From the NCBI GenBank assembly GCA_003343705.1, contig QAKR01000018.1, positions 1 to 52,500 on the forward strand: a stretch of 52,500 nt of DNA, in the 5' to 3' direction. The notes beneath the pieces are model-generated. The model searched no databases, was not told where the DNA came from, and worked only from the letters and a program-made list of their open reading frames with translations. The first letter of the stretch is position 1. Every line of letters begins with the position of its first letter. This document shows, in pieces, positions 17,558 to 25,750 of the stretch. The position numbers and the translations under genes are program-made. The stretch comes from Clostridiales bacterium. GTDB taxonomy: Bacteria; Bacillota; Clostridia; Oscillospirales; UBA644.

Positions 17558-18338
17558 TACGCACACACATATTTACCCTGACAAAATAGCTAATAAAGCA
17601 ACAGAAGCGATAGGTACATTTTATGATATACCCATGCAGAACGTAGGCACGACAGAAACTCTTTTAAAAGCATTGGATGAAGCCAATATTGAAAAATCAT
17701 TTATTTTAAGCACCGCAACAACTCCGAAACAAGTACGTTCTATAAACGAATTTGTTATTTCTGTAAAAGAATCCAACCCTGATCGTTTTATTGCATTCGG
17801 GACTGTTCATCCTGATATGGCTGAACCTGAACACGAGATAGACTTTATTCGTCACAACGGTGTCGTAGGCCTTAAATTTCATCATGATTTTCTTAAAATT
17901 GCGGTTGATGATAAACGGATGGATAGAATTTATGATTATGCCTCCCAAACCCGGACGCCTATTATTTTCCATGCAGGGGATAAACGTTATCATTACACAA
18001 ACCCTGCTCAGTTTTTGGCAGTCACAAAGCGCTTTCCTAAACTTATGGGCATAGCGGCTCATTTTGGCGGTTATAGTGAATGGACTGAAGCTTACGATCT
18101 TTTATGTGACACTAATTTATGGTTTGATACTTCCAGCTCTTTTTTTGAAATAAATAAAGAACTTGCTAAAAATATTATTTCAAAACACGGTTCAGAAAAA
18201 ATATTCTTTGCTTCTGATTTTCCAATGTGGAAGCCTAAAGATGAACTTCAGCGTTTTTATGAATTAGGGCTTACAGATGAAGTAAACGAACAAATATTAT
18301 ATAAAAATGCAGAAAATTTCCTTTCCGACCTTAATTGA
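17547..18338 (+). CDS. Amidohydrolase family 2 metal-dependent hydrolase
   Basis: 263 aa from the ATG at 17547 (GAGGAG about 13 bases upstream; the frame remains open upstream from a TTG). A TIM-barrel amidohydrolase (PF04909-like): metal-binding DTHTH at residues 4-8, a KFHHDF segment, IIFHAGD, AAHFGGYSEW and the terminal aspartate in FASDFPMW. Length is normal for the family. Members hydrolyse or decarboxylate varied small substrates, and the substrate here is not deducible. Overlap with the upstream flippase-like gene suggests joint expression. Confidence 0.85.
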   Translation: MIIDTHTHIYPDKIANKATEAIGTFYDIPMQNVGTTETLLKALDEANIEKSFILSTATTPKQVRSINEFVISVKESNPDRFIAFGTVHPDMAEPEHEIDFIRHNGVVGLKFHHDFLKIAVDDKRMDRIYDYASQTRTPIIFHAGDKRYHYTNPAQFLAVTKRFPKLMGIAAHFGGYSEWTEAYDLLCDTNLWFDTSSSFFEINKELAKNIISKHGSEKIFFASDFPMWKPKDELQRFYELGLTDEVNEQILYKNAENFLSDLN

Positions 18339-18352
18339 CATTATTCTATAAT

Positions 18353-18386
18353 AAAAGGTGCTACACTATATGTGTAGCACCTTTTT
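18353..18386 (+). terminator. Rho-independent terminator after the amidohydrolase
   Basis: AAAAGGTGCTACAC (18353-18366) and GTGTAGCACCTTTTT (18372-18386) form a 14-bp stem with a 5-base loop and a T run. Confidence 0.92.
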
Positions 18387-18427
18387 GCATTAAATATTAT
18401 TATAAAATTTAATAGGATGTGTAATAT

Positions 18428-19360
18428 ATGAAACAAAAAACACTTTTCATCAATATTTTACTTATAGTTCTTGTATTTTCTCTTTACATAGGCAGTGCGG
18501 TCTTTATGTCTTTTCCTGAAATTACGCCTGAACAGCAAGCATCAGTCGAAGTAGACAGCCAACACAAGGAAGATGTAGTTGAGCCTAAAAAGGAAACAAA
18601 TGAAGATGGAATAGAACGCTATGATGAAGAACCTGAAAGAGAAGGAGAAGTCTCTCCAAGAAGTACGTACAGTCTTTCGCTCCCGTCTGTTATTCGAAGT
18701 GATCAAATGCTTTCAAACACACTTAAAAAAACGGACAAGCAACCATATTCATATTTTGATGATGCATTGTTTATCGGTGACAGCGTTGGTATCGGTTTAC
18801 AAAATTATGTTACAGAAAAACGCAAAACTGATAAGAGTTTTATGGGTAAAGCACGGTTTTTATGTGTAGGAAGTTATGGCGTTTATGAAGCTACCCGAAG
18901 CCCGGATGATGAAAAAAGTATTCATAAAATAATTGGCGGAGAGAAAAAACCTCCTTCATATTTTATAAAAGAATACAACTCTTCAAAAGTATTTATATGC
19001 CTTGGATTAAACGATGTAGGTCTTTATTCTAAAAAAGAATATATTGAAAACTATCTTAACCTTGTAACAAATATACGTGAAGCTGCACCGGATGTTCAAA
19101 TAATAATACAAAGCATTACTCCAGTAACGTTGTATGGCGAACGACGTACGCTTTATAACTCAAAAATTGATGAGTATAACGAAGCCCTCGCGGAGTTTTC
19201 TGCAACAAACGGATGTTTCTTTGCTGATATAGGCCTTATGCTTAAGGACAAAGCAGGGTACCTTGCAGCACAACTTTCTTCAGACGATTATTGCCATTTG
19301 GAAACCGAAGCCTATGATATTTGGATCGATTATCTTTTAACACATGCAGTAGGATTATAA
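18428..19360 (+). CDS. Membrane-anchored SGNH/GDSL-type hydrolase
   Basis: 310 aa. An N-terminal membrane segment (about 6-27, LFINILLIVLVFSLYIG) with no lipobox suggests a signal anchor. An acidic linker (residues 35-75) leads to an SGNH domain: block I FIGDSVGIG with nucleophile S119, block III LGLNDVG, and block V DDYCHLE with D287-x2-H290. Expected activity is de-esterification of a cell-surface or extracellular glycan or lipid. It is followed 20 bases later by a DUF4358 lipoprotein, a pairing seen in related Clostridia near O-acetylation genes; no MBOAT acyltransferase is present in this window. Confidence 0.85.
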   Translation: MKQKTLFINILLIVLVFSLYIGSAVFMSFPEITPEQQASVEVDSQHKEDVVEPKKETNEDGIERYDEEPEREGEVSPRSTYSLSLPSVIRSDQMLSNTLKKTDKQPYSYFDDALFIGDSVGIGLQNYVTEKRKTDKSFMGKARFLCVGSYGVYEATRSPDDEKSIHKIIGGEKKPPSYFIKEYNSSKVFICLGLNDVGLYSKKEYIENYLNLVTNIREAAPDVQIIIQSITPVTLYGERRTLYNSKIDEYNEALAEFSATNGCFFADIGLMLKDKAGYLAAQLSSDDYCHLETEAYDIWIDYLLTHAVGL

Positions 19361-19380
19361 ATAAATATCGGAGGATGTAT

Positions 19381-19830
19381 ATGAAAAAGCTTTTAATCTT
19401 ATTAATACCACTTTTTATTATGTGTTCTTGCTCAAAAAGTGTAGATGCTACAGATCTTACGGCTCTAAAATCAAGGCTTCCGGAGGTTGGTGAAAATAAG
19501 AATTTTATTAAACTGTCTGTAGGTGAAGCTTTGAATTATTTTAATTTTAAAGAGGAAGATATTGAGGAATACTTGATATATATAAGCCGAGACGGCGCAA
19601 TAGCTGACGAGGTTGTTATTATAAAAGCTGTTAATAATGAGGCTGCATCACGAGTTTTTAATGCTCTGCGCGATCGTTTCGAAGAAAAAAAGAATTCTTT
19701 TCAAAATTATGTCCCGGCAGAGTATGATAAAATATGCCGTTCCAGGGTAGAACAAAGCGGTCTTTATTGTTATTATGCAATTTCAGATATACAGGATTCT
19801 TATGAGGCGGTTTTTAATATGGCATTTTAA
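19381..19830 (+). CDS. DUF4358-type lipoprotein
   Basis: 149 aa from the ATG at 19381, fixed by CGGAGGATG just upstream; an upstream in-frame extension encodes no signal peptide. The signal sequence ends in lipobox MCSC (Cys17), so it is a membrane-tethered exported protein. The rest is small and mixed alpha/beta with the pattern seen in DUF4358 proteins (LPEVGE..., YISRDGAIADEVVIIKAVN, RFEEKKNSFQNYVPAEYDKI). Function unknown. Downstream of and probably co-transcribed with the membrane-anchored SGNH hydrolase. Confidence 0.72.
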   Translation: MKKLLILLIPLFIMCSCSKSVDATDLTALKSRLPEVGENKNFIKLSVGEALNYFNFKEEDIEEYLIYISRDGAIADEVVIIKAVNNEAASRVFNALRDRFEEKKNSFQNYVPAEYDKICRSRVEQSGLYCYYAISDIQDSYEAVFNMAF

Positions 19831-19850
19831 TATAACTTAATACATTGACG

Positions 19851-19889
19851 AGGGGCTGTATCTCAATTTTTCATAGTGATACAGCCCCT
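19851..19889 (+). terminator. Long-stem hairpin, probable terminator
   Basis: AGGGGCTGTATC (19851-19862) pairs perfectly with GATACAGCCCCT (19878-19889). The stem is strong but is followed by GAAAAATA instead of a U run, so efficiency is uncertain. Confidence 0.5.
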
Positions 19890-19932
19890 GAAAAATATGA
19901 AGAAATTGATCATCTTAGTAATAATTAAACTA

Positions 19933-19961
19933 TTGACAAATTTATATGAAAATAGTATAAT
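19933..19961 (+). promoter_or_regulatory. Consensus promoter of the SGNH hydrolase-dusB operon
   Basis: Perfect TTGACA (19933-19938), 17-base spacer, perfect TATAAT (19956-19961). The start codon is only 21 bases downstream, so the leader is very short. Confidence 0.9.
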
Positions 19962-19981
19962 GTTTCTAAGGATGTGATAAA

Positions 19982-21004
19982 ATGGACACTATGTCTTTTG
20001 TTTGGGTTGGTAATACTGTTTTTGAAGAAACTGTTCTACCTTTGCGAAAAAAAGGGCAAATAATTCATAAGATGATGTACCCTGTAACAAAAATTATTTC
20101 TGTTACAAGTTATGATAGAAAAGTAAGATACGAAGAGGGCAGAGATTTCCTTATCATTAACGGCGACTTTGTTATTCCTGAAAGCACTACCATGAATATT
20201 ATGCCTTATTCCGTTTATAATTTCCCCGAAAAGCCTGAGGGGCTTCCGATACCATGTAAATATGGCGGATACCTTTTTTATACAGAGGGGACTGCAATCG
20301 TTGATAAACAATATCGTATAACATATGTACATGAACCTTCTGATTTTTATTTACCCAAAAAACAATCGGAAAGGCTTCCTCGCTTTAAGCAAAAACTTAA
20401 AAACGGCGAACCTGTAACTGTTGCGTTTTTCGGCGACAGTATCAGTGTTGGATGTAATTCCAGTAAGATATTAGGTATTGAACCTTTTATAGACACTTGG
20501 GCTGTTCAGGTTTCTGGTAAAATTGAAGAAAAATACGGCAGTAAAGTTAAAATGATAAATCATTCTCAAGGCGGTACAACCTGCGGTTGGGGAGCGGAAA
20601 ATGCGGGACCGATGTTTAGCGGCGATAAACTTGACCTTGCAATAATTAACTTCGGTATGAATGACGGCGCAGGGCTTTCAGTTGATAAATATATTGAAAA
20701 CCTTCGTTCAATAGCTAACACGTTCAAAAAAGAATGTTTTGACTGTGAAATTATGTTTGTTGCACCCTCACAACCTAATCCCCTTGCCGATGATGCCCAG
20801 TATCATCGCGATCGTGCACCGCATTTATATCCTCTTTCGGATGAATTCGGGCTTGATGCTGCAGTCGCTCCTATGAATGTATTTCATAATAAAATATTAG
20901 AACGTAAGACATATGCCGATATGACAGCTAACAATATTAATCATCCAAATGATTTTTTGGCCGGACTTTACGGGCAAATAGTTTTTTATACTCTTGAGCC
21001 ATGA
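19982..21004 (+). CDS. Cytoplasmic SGNH/GDSL hydrolase with N-terminal beta domain
   Basis: 340 aa without signal peptide or membrane segment. The first about 140 residues look like a beta-rich accessory domain. The SGNH domain follows: VAFFGDSISVG with nucleophile S153, INFGMNDG (block III), and NHPND with His321 near the end. This order (beta domain then SGNH) occurs in carbohydrate esterases of the CE2/CE3-like groups; specificity is not deducible. AAGGATG precedes the ATG. Its stop overlaps the start of dusB by 4 bases, an odd partner for an esterase. Confidence 0.82.
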   Translation: MDTMSFVWVGNTVFEETVLPLRKKGQIIHKMMYPVTKIISVTSYDRKVRYEEGRDFLIINGDFVIPESTTMNIMPYSVYNFPEKPEGLPIPCKYGGYLFYTEGTAIVDKQYRITYVHEPSDFYLPKKQSERLPRFKQKLKNGEPVTVAFFGDSISVGCNSSKILGIEPFIDTWAVQVSGKIEEKYGSKVKMINHSQGGTTCGWGAENAGPMFSGDKLDLAIINFGMNDGAGLSVDKYIENLRSIANTFKKECFDCEIMFVAPSQPNPLADDAQYHRDRAPHLYPLSDEFGLDAAVAPMNVFHNKILERKTYADMTANNINHPNDFLAGLYGQIVFYTLEP

Positions 21005-21933
21005 TTAAAATAACTCTGGCACCCTTGGCTGGTGTGACTGACAGAGCTTTTCGTAATATTTGCCGCTGTTTCGGGGCAGATTTTGCTACAACAGAAATGG
21101 TAAGTGCTAAGGGGCTCTATTATGGTGATAAAAAATCCTCAGAATTAATGGATATTTCACATGACAACGGCAGAGCGGCTATTCAACTCTTTGGTTCGGA
21201 ACCGGAGATTATGGCTTTTGCCGTCTCTGAAGCTGTGAAGCGTAAGCCCTCATCGATTGACATAAATATGGGATGCCCTATGCCTAAAATTGTTAATAAC
21301 GGTGATGGAAGTGCTTTAATGAAAGATATAAAAAAAGCCGAGAGCGTTATAAAAGCAGCGGTCAATGCCGGTGATGTCCCGATAAGTGTAAAGTTTCGCA
21401 GCGGATATGATAGCCAAAGTATAAATGCCGTGGAGTTTGCTCAAATGTGTGAAAGTGCCGGGGCATCTTCAATTTGTATTCATCCCCGCACACGAGAGCA
21501 ACTTTATACAGGTACGGCAGATTATACTATAATTGCAGCTGTAAAGAACGCCGTGAAAATTCCGGTTGTCGGTAACGGCGATATTTTTACGCCGAAAGAT
21601 GCAGAAAAAATGCTGGAGCAAACAGGCTGTGACAGTATTTCCGTTGCACGCGGGGCGCTGGGAAACCCGTTTATTTTCACTCAAATAAAGCAATATCTGG
21701 GAAAAGGTAGTTTTTCACAATTTACAGCTGAAGAACGTTTAAATGCTGCTCTTTCTCAGGCACGAGAAATGTGTGAATATAAACCGGAACGAATAGCGGT
21801 CCCTGAAATGCGTAAGCATATGGCATGGTATATAAAAGGTATGTATGGTGCGGCAAAGTATAAAAACCGTATATTTGAGGCTAAAACAATGGCTCAAATT
21901 ACTGATATAGTTAATGAAATGATGAATTTATAA
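21001..21933 (+). CDS. dusB: tRNA-dihydrouridine synthase
   Basis: 310 aa FMN-dependent enzyme that reduces specific uridines in the tRNA D-loop. TIM-barrel hallmarks: LAPLAGVTDRAFR at the N-terminus, TEMVSAKGLYY, INMGCPMPKI with the catalytic-acid Cys, VKFRSGY, SICIHPRTREQLYTG, VVGNGDIF (FMN phosphate site) and ARGALGNPFIF. The C-terminal helical domain is present and the length is normal. ATGA overlap with the upstream hydrolase indicates translational coupling. The exact Dus subclass (DusB-like) is inferred. Confidence 0.93.
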   Translation: MIKITLAPLAGVTDRAFRNICRCFGADFATTEMVSAKGLYYGDKKSSELMDISHDNGRAAIQLFGSEPEIMAFAVSEAVKRKPSSIDINMGCPMPKIVNNGDGSALMKDIKKAESVIKAAVNAGDVPISVKFRSGYDSQSINAVEFAQMCESAGASSICIHPRTREQLYTGTADYTIIAAVKNAVKIPVVGNGDIFTPKDAEKMLEQTGCDSISVARGALGNPFIFTQIKQYLGKGSFSQFTAEERLNAALSQAREMCEYKPERIAVPEMRKHMAWYIKGMYGAAKYKNRIFEAKTMAQITDIVNEMMNL

Positions 21934-21979
21934 GCCAAAGAAAAGGATGCGGTAATTTAATATTCGCGTGGTTTAGAAA

Positions 21980-23158
21980 ATGATTGATAAAATAAAAATA
22001 AAAAAATATGCAGCACAAAATAAAGAAGAAGTTTTTCGTATCGTATATTCGGTTTTACGCAACGACTCTGCTTTTGACGTTGCAGAGGATGTTTTTGCGC
22101 AGATTTATAAAAATGGTATTATTCCTAAAGATATTGCTCATTTTGCGTATGATTTTGCACATAAATTTCAGTTGGATTTTTCATCTGAACATTTGAATGA
22201 AATTATTGTTGATGAAGCAGAGTTGCGGGCAGATGATATAAAAAAATCTGTAGCAGCGTTGCCGGCTCAAACAGGCGAAATTGTATGTTTTTGTGATATG
22301 TTCGGGTATTCTTATGAAAAAGTTTCTGCAATAACAGGACTTTCAACTGAAATTATTAGTGCACGGCTTGATAAAGGCCGCAAAAGCGTTAGAAATGTTT
22401 TGATGCGTAAGTGGGAATTTCGTATGCGAAAAAATCCTACCACCAGAGATTGTGCTAATATTATCGAATATATAAATGAAGTTATAAACGGTACAGCTTC
22501 TGATGAAATACGTGAGATGTTCTTTGATCATTTGGCTAGCTGTGAAGTGTGTCGAAAAGAGTATGATATAGCTATAATGCTTCATACTGCCCTTGCAAAT
22601 GTTGCCCCGTCTATCAGCCCTGAATTTGTAAGCCAAGTTGTAGATTCGGTAGAAATCATTTCAAAGGAAAGACCGTCTTTCATAATTAAAAATAAAAAAA
22701 CATTAATAATTACGGCTATCGCTGTTGTACTGTTGATATCAACTATAATTACAGCTGTCGTCGTTAATAAAAATAACGTTGATCCACAGGTTTCTACCGG
22801 CGTTTCATACGAAAGCGATACAGACATAATAAATTCATTTACTAAAAAAATAACACAGGATGCAGGAACAAGTAAAAACTCTTGGACTGCGACTGAATTT
22901 ATAAAAATATCCGGTTATGATCCGCAAAATTATAAATATGTTGCACTCTTAGAGCTGACAAATGACACGCCGTTAGGGGTTTCATCCTATGTTAATTATA
23001 TTCCTCAAAGCCAAAAAAACGGTGTAGCTTTTTATAAGACTACACTTCCATCTTCGGAATTGTTTACAATTTGCGGTAAGTATCTTAAAAAAGGTTGCGT
23101 TTTAACAAATTCTGATGGGGCAGAAGGACTTATTGCCGTTATTTGCGATAATTATTAA
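21980..23158 (+). CDS. Sigma-70-like region fused to anti-sigma zinc finger and membrane segment
   Basis: 392 aa. Residues about 12-45 (EEVFRIVYSVLRNDSAFDVAEDVFAQIYK) look like a shrunken ECF sigma region 2. Residues about 78-138 (AALPAQTGEIVCFCDMFG then YSYEKVSAITGLSTEIISARL) match sigma region 4 with its helix-turn-helix. A zf-HC2 anti-sigma motif follows, H184-x3-C188-x2-C191, in a helix typical of ZAS domains. Next come one membrane helix (about 237-258) and an exported C-terminal tail of about 130 residues. So sigma-like DNA binding and anti-sigma modules sit in one tethered protein. Start is ATG at 21980 with a poor ribosome binding site, 46 bases after dusB. It could be a membrane-bound transcription regulator. 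Region 2 may be too degenerate to bind core polymerase. Confidence 0.72.
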   Translation: MIDKIKIKKYAAQNKEEVFRIVYSVLRNDSAFDVAEDVFAQIYKNGIIPKDIAHFAYDFAHKFQLDFSSEHLNEIIVDEAELRADDIKKSVAALPAQTGEIVCFCDMFGYSYEKVSAITGLSTEIISARLDKGRKSVRNVLMRKWEFRMRKNPTTRDCANIIEYINEVINGTASDEIREMFFDHLASCEVCRKEYDIAIMLHTALANVAPSISPEFVSQVVDSVEIISKERPSFIIKNKKTLIITAIAVVLLISTIITAVVVNKNNVDPQVSTGVSYESDTDIINSFTKKITQDAGTSKNSWTATEFIKISGYDPQNYKYVALLELTNDTPLGVSSYVNYIPQSQKNGVAFYKTTLPSSELFTICGKYLKKGCVLTNSDGAEGLIAVICDNY

Positions 23159-23173
23159 AAGAGGGTGAAAAGT

Positions 23174-23653
23174 ATGAACTATACAATACGAGAAGCAATA
23201 GAAAGTGATGCACAACGAATAGAAGGGCTTCTGTATACAATTGCCGAACTGCACAGGCAGATTCGGCCTGATTTATTTAAACAAGCTTGTAGTAAATATA
23301 ATATTAAAGATTTACACGAAAAATTTATGAACCCTCAAGAGAAAATATTTGTTGCAGCCGATGAAAGGAATATTGTTTTGGGCTATGTATTTTGCATTAT
23401 CCAAGAATATATAGGCAATAACGTTTTAACCGACCATAAAACGCTTTATATAGATGATCTATGCGTTGATAAGAATGCAAGAGGTTTCGGGGTGGCGACA
23501 GCGTTGATGGATAGAGCTGTTAGTTACGCAAGAGAAATAGCCTGTCATAATATAACATTAAATGTATGGACAGGAAATTCTGCAGCAGAGCGGTTTTATG
23601 AGAAATATGGTTTGAAAACACAAAGCAAACACTTGGAAATGGTTTTATCTTGA
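23174..23653 (+). CDS. GNAT-family N-acetyltransferase
   Basis: 159 aa from the ATG at 23174, placed after the GAGGGTG site; a GTG at 23165 overlaps that site and is less likely. Acetyl-CoA-binding motif A is visible in LYIDDLCVDKNARGFGVATALM, followed by NVWTGNSAAERFYEKYGL, the usual C-terminal pattern. Acceptor unknown; such proteins acetylate amines, drugs or protein termini. It directly follows the sigma/anti-sigma fusion gene and probably shares its transcript. Confidence 0.9.
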   Translation: MNYTIREAIESDAQRIEGLLYTIAELHRQIRPDLFKQACSKYNIKDLHEKFMNPQEKIFVAADERNIVLGYVFCIIQEYIGNNVLTDHKTLYIDDLCVDKNARGFGVATALMDRAVSYAREIACHNITLNVWTGNSAAERFYEKYGLKTQSKHLEMVLS

Positions 23654-23894
23654 TTGTCTTTATAATCCTGGAATTAATAACATCTTAATATAAAAATATA
23701 AAAAAATTGCTTAATTTGACCATTATTATATAAATATTTAGTTTATAATGTATGATGATAAGTTTCGGATTATCAATAAAAAATCTTTGCACCCCAACAA
23801 ATAAACCTAAAATATAAAAAGCCGCAAAGCGGTTTCATTTTGGTTTTTTTTGCAGGTGATATGATAAATATAATAAGTACAGTGGAGGATAAAT
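23654..23894 (+). other. Intergenic leader region before pyk with small hairpin
   Basis: AT-rich. A TATAAT lies at 23744-23749, but the best -35-like hexamer (TTGACC, 23716) is 22 bases away, so I do not call a promoter. CCGC/GCGG (23822-23832) makes a small hairpin followed by TTTCATTTT and a later T run, a weak terminator or attenuator candidate about 60 bases before the pyk start. Confidence 0.4.
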
Positions 23895-25649
23895 ATGAGA
23901 AAAACAAAAATAGTCTGTACTCTTGGGCCTGCATCAAACACACCGGAAAAACTCAGAAGTCTTATTCTGGCAGGTATGGATGTTGCACGATTCAATTTTT
24001 CACATTCAACACATGAACAGCACAAAGCACTTTTTGATACCTTTGTTAAAGTTCGTGATGAAATAGGCAAACCGGTTCCAACGTTATTGGATACAAAAGG
24101 TCCGGAAATTCGTCTTAAAAAATTTAAAAATGGTTCAGCTGAGTTGAATTCCGGTGATAAATTTATACTTACAACAGATGATGTGGAAGGGGATAACACT
24201 CGCTGTTCAATAACATATGAAGGTCTGCCCGGAGATGTGGCCATCGATTCAAGAATACTTATTGACGACGGGCTTATTGAACTTAAAGTCGAAAAAATCA
24301 CACCTAAAGATATCTTTTGCCGTGTTATAAACGGAGGAATCATAAGCGATAAAAAGGGGATAAACGTTCCCGATGTTCGCCTTTCTTTGCCATTTATAAG
24401 TGCACAGGACAAAAGTGATATTATCTTTGGTATAAAAACAGGGTTTGATTTTATTGCAGCATCTTTTACTCGTTCGGCTCAAGATATAGTCGAAATCAGA
24501 GAAATACTTGAAAGCGAAAATAATCACGATATAAAAATAATTGCAAAAATCGAAAATATGGAAGGCGTTAGAAACGCTGATGAGATAATTCGTGTTGCAG
24601 ACGGAATTATGGTTGCCCGCGGCGACTTGGGTGTTGAAATCCCACTTGAAGATATCCCTGTAATACAAAAAAAACTTATTCAAAAGGTGTACAAGGCTGG
24701 TAAGCAATCAATAACTGCAACTCAAATGTTAGACAGCATGATTAAAAACCCTCGTCCCACCCGTGCGGAAGCAACAGACGTTGCAAATGCCATATATGAT
24801 GGCACATCGGCTATAATGCTTTCAGGGGAGACGGCAATGGGGGCTTATCCTCTTGAAGCTGTTACCACAATGGCGCGTATTGCAGAAAGAACTGAAAGCG
24901 ATATTGATTATGCAAAAATTTTGCGTGGGAGAACATTCCCGGAAGGTTTTGATGTCACAAACGCTATTTCACATGCGACCTGCACAACTGCCCATGATCT
25001 TAATGCAGCCGCTATTATTACAGTAACAAAATCAGGGCAGACAGCGAAAGAAATTTCCAAGTTCCGCCCACAATCTCCTATTATCGCATTTACCCCATCC
25101 AATCGTGTTTGTCGCCAAATGAATATGTCCTGGGGTGTCATACCTCTTACTTTGGATGAAGTTGATAACACCGACGATTTATTTAGCAATAGCGTTGAAA
25201 AAGCTCAGAATGCAGGGCTTTTGCACAGTGGTGATTTGGTTGTTATTACTGCAGGTGTTCCTCTTAAAATTTCCGGAACTACAAACTTATTAAAAGTTCA
25301 TATTGTAGGGAAAATCCTTGTTTCAGGTAATGGTGTTAATAAAGATTCGGTTTGCGCAAAGCTTTGTGTGTGTAAAACAGAAAAAGAAGTCTTTGAAAAA
25401 TTTGAGGACGGCGATATTCTTGTTGTTCCTCAGACATCAAATGCAATTATGGATGTTCTTAGAAGAGCTTCCGGTATTGTCACCGAGCAGGACGGTCTTA
25501 ACTCTCATGCTGCAATAGTCGGTCTTACCTTAGACATTCCTGTTATAGTCGGCGCAAGTAACGCAACACAAATTCTTAAAAGCGGTGTTACTGTAAATCT
25601 GGACGGCACAAGCGCAACAGTTTGCAGTGTAAGCGCAGAAAGAAAATAA
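23895..25649 (+). CDS. pyk: Pyruvate kinase with C-terminal PEP-utilising-like domain
   Basis: 584 aa. Catalyses phosphoenolpyruvate plus ADP to pyruvate plus ATP, the last ATP-forming step of glycolysis. Opening KIVCTLGPAS, the NFSHST loop, LDTKGPEIR, the IAKIEN segment and MVARGDLGVEIP are the TIM-barrel active-site motifs. TATQMLDSMI and ATDVANAIYDG follow. The extra C-terminal swivelling domain of about 85 residues with LNSHAAIVG is the Bacillus/Clostridium long form (about 585 aa). GTGGAGG precedes the ATG. Single gene with a terminator shared with convergent gldA. Confidence 0.97.
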   Translation: MRKTKIVCTLGPASNTPEKLRSLILAGMDVARFNFSHSTHEQHKALFDTFVKVRDEIGKPVPTLLDTKGPEIRLKKFKNGSAELNSGDKFILTTDDVEGDNTRCSITYEGLPGDVAIDSRILIDDGLIELKVEKITPKDIFCRVINGGIISDKKGINVPDVRLSLPFISAQDKSDIIFGIKTGFDFIAASFTRSAQDIVEIREILESENNHDIKIIAKIENMEGVRNADEIIRVADGIMVARGDLGVEIPLEDIPVIQKKLIQKVYKAGKQSITATQMLDSMIKNPRPTRAEATDVANAIYDGTSAIMLSGETAMGAYPLEAVTTMARIAERTESDIDYAKILRGRTFPEGFDVTNAISHATCTTAHDLNAAAIITVTKSGQTAKEISKFRPQSPIIAFTPSNRVCRQMNMSWGVIPLTLDEVDNTDDLFSNSVEKAQNAGLLHSGDLVVITAGVPLKISGTTNLLKVHIVGKILVSGNGVNKDSVCAKLCVCKTEKEVFEKFEDGDILVVPQTSNAIMDVLRRASGIVTEQDGLNSHAAIVGLTLDIPVIVGASNATQILKSGVTVNLDGTSATVCSVSAERK

Positions 25650-25680
25650 AGTTGTTTTTTTCTAGTAATTATCATATAAA

Positions 25681-25717
25681 AGAAGAAAAGCTCGATTTAC
25701 GGGCTTTTCTTCTTTTT
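25681..25717. terminator. Bidirectional terminator between pyk and gldA
   Basis: AGAAGAAAAGC (25681-25691) and GCTTTTCTTCT (25703-25713) form an 11-bp stem, followed by TTTT on the plus strand and by TTT on the minus strand. It serves both convergent genes. Confidence 0.85.
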
Positions 25718-25750
25718 ACTAAATATTATTAAATAAAGTTTTAAACCTTT

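Noticed and set aside
19851..19889. Riboswitch or small RNA
   Set aside because: A single hairpin only; no conserved aptamer blocks, and position right after a gene end fits a terminator-like element.
23716..23749. Promoter of pyk from TTGACC and TATAAT
   Set aside because: Spacing is 22 bases, outside the 16-18 range of every other promoter in this window.
23807..24412. Open frame antisense to the pyruvate kinase start
   Set aside because: It is the reverse complement of a highly conserved gene, has no ribosome binding site, and its protein is low-complexity Ser-rich.
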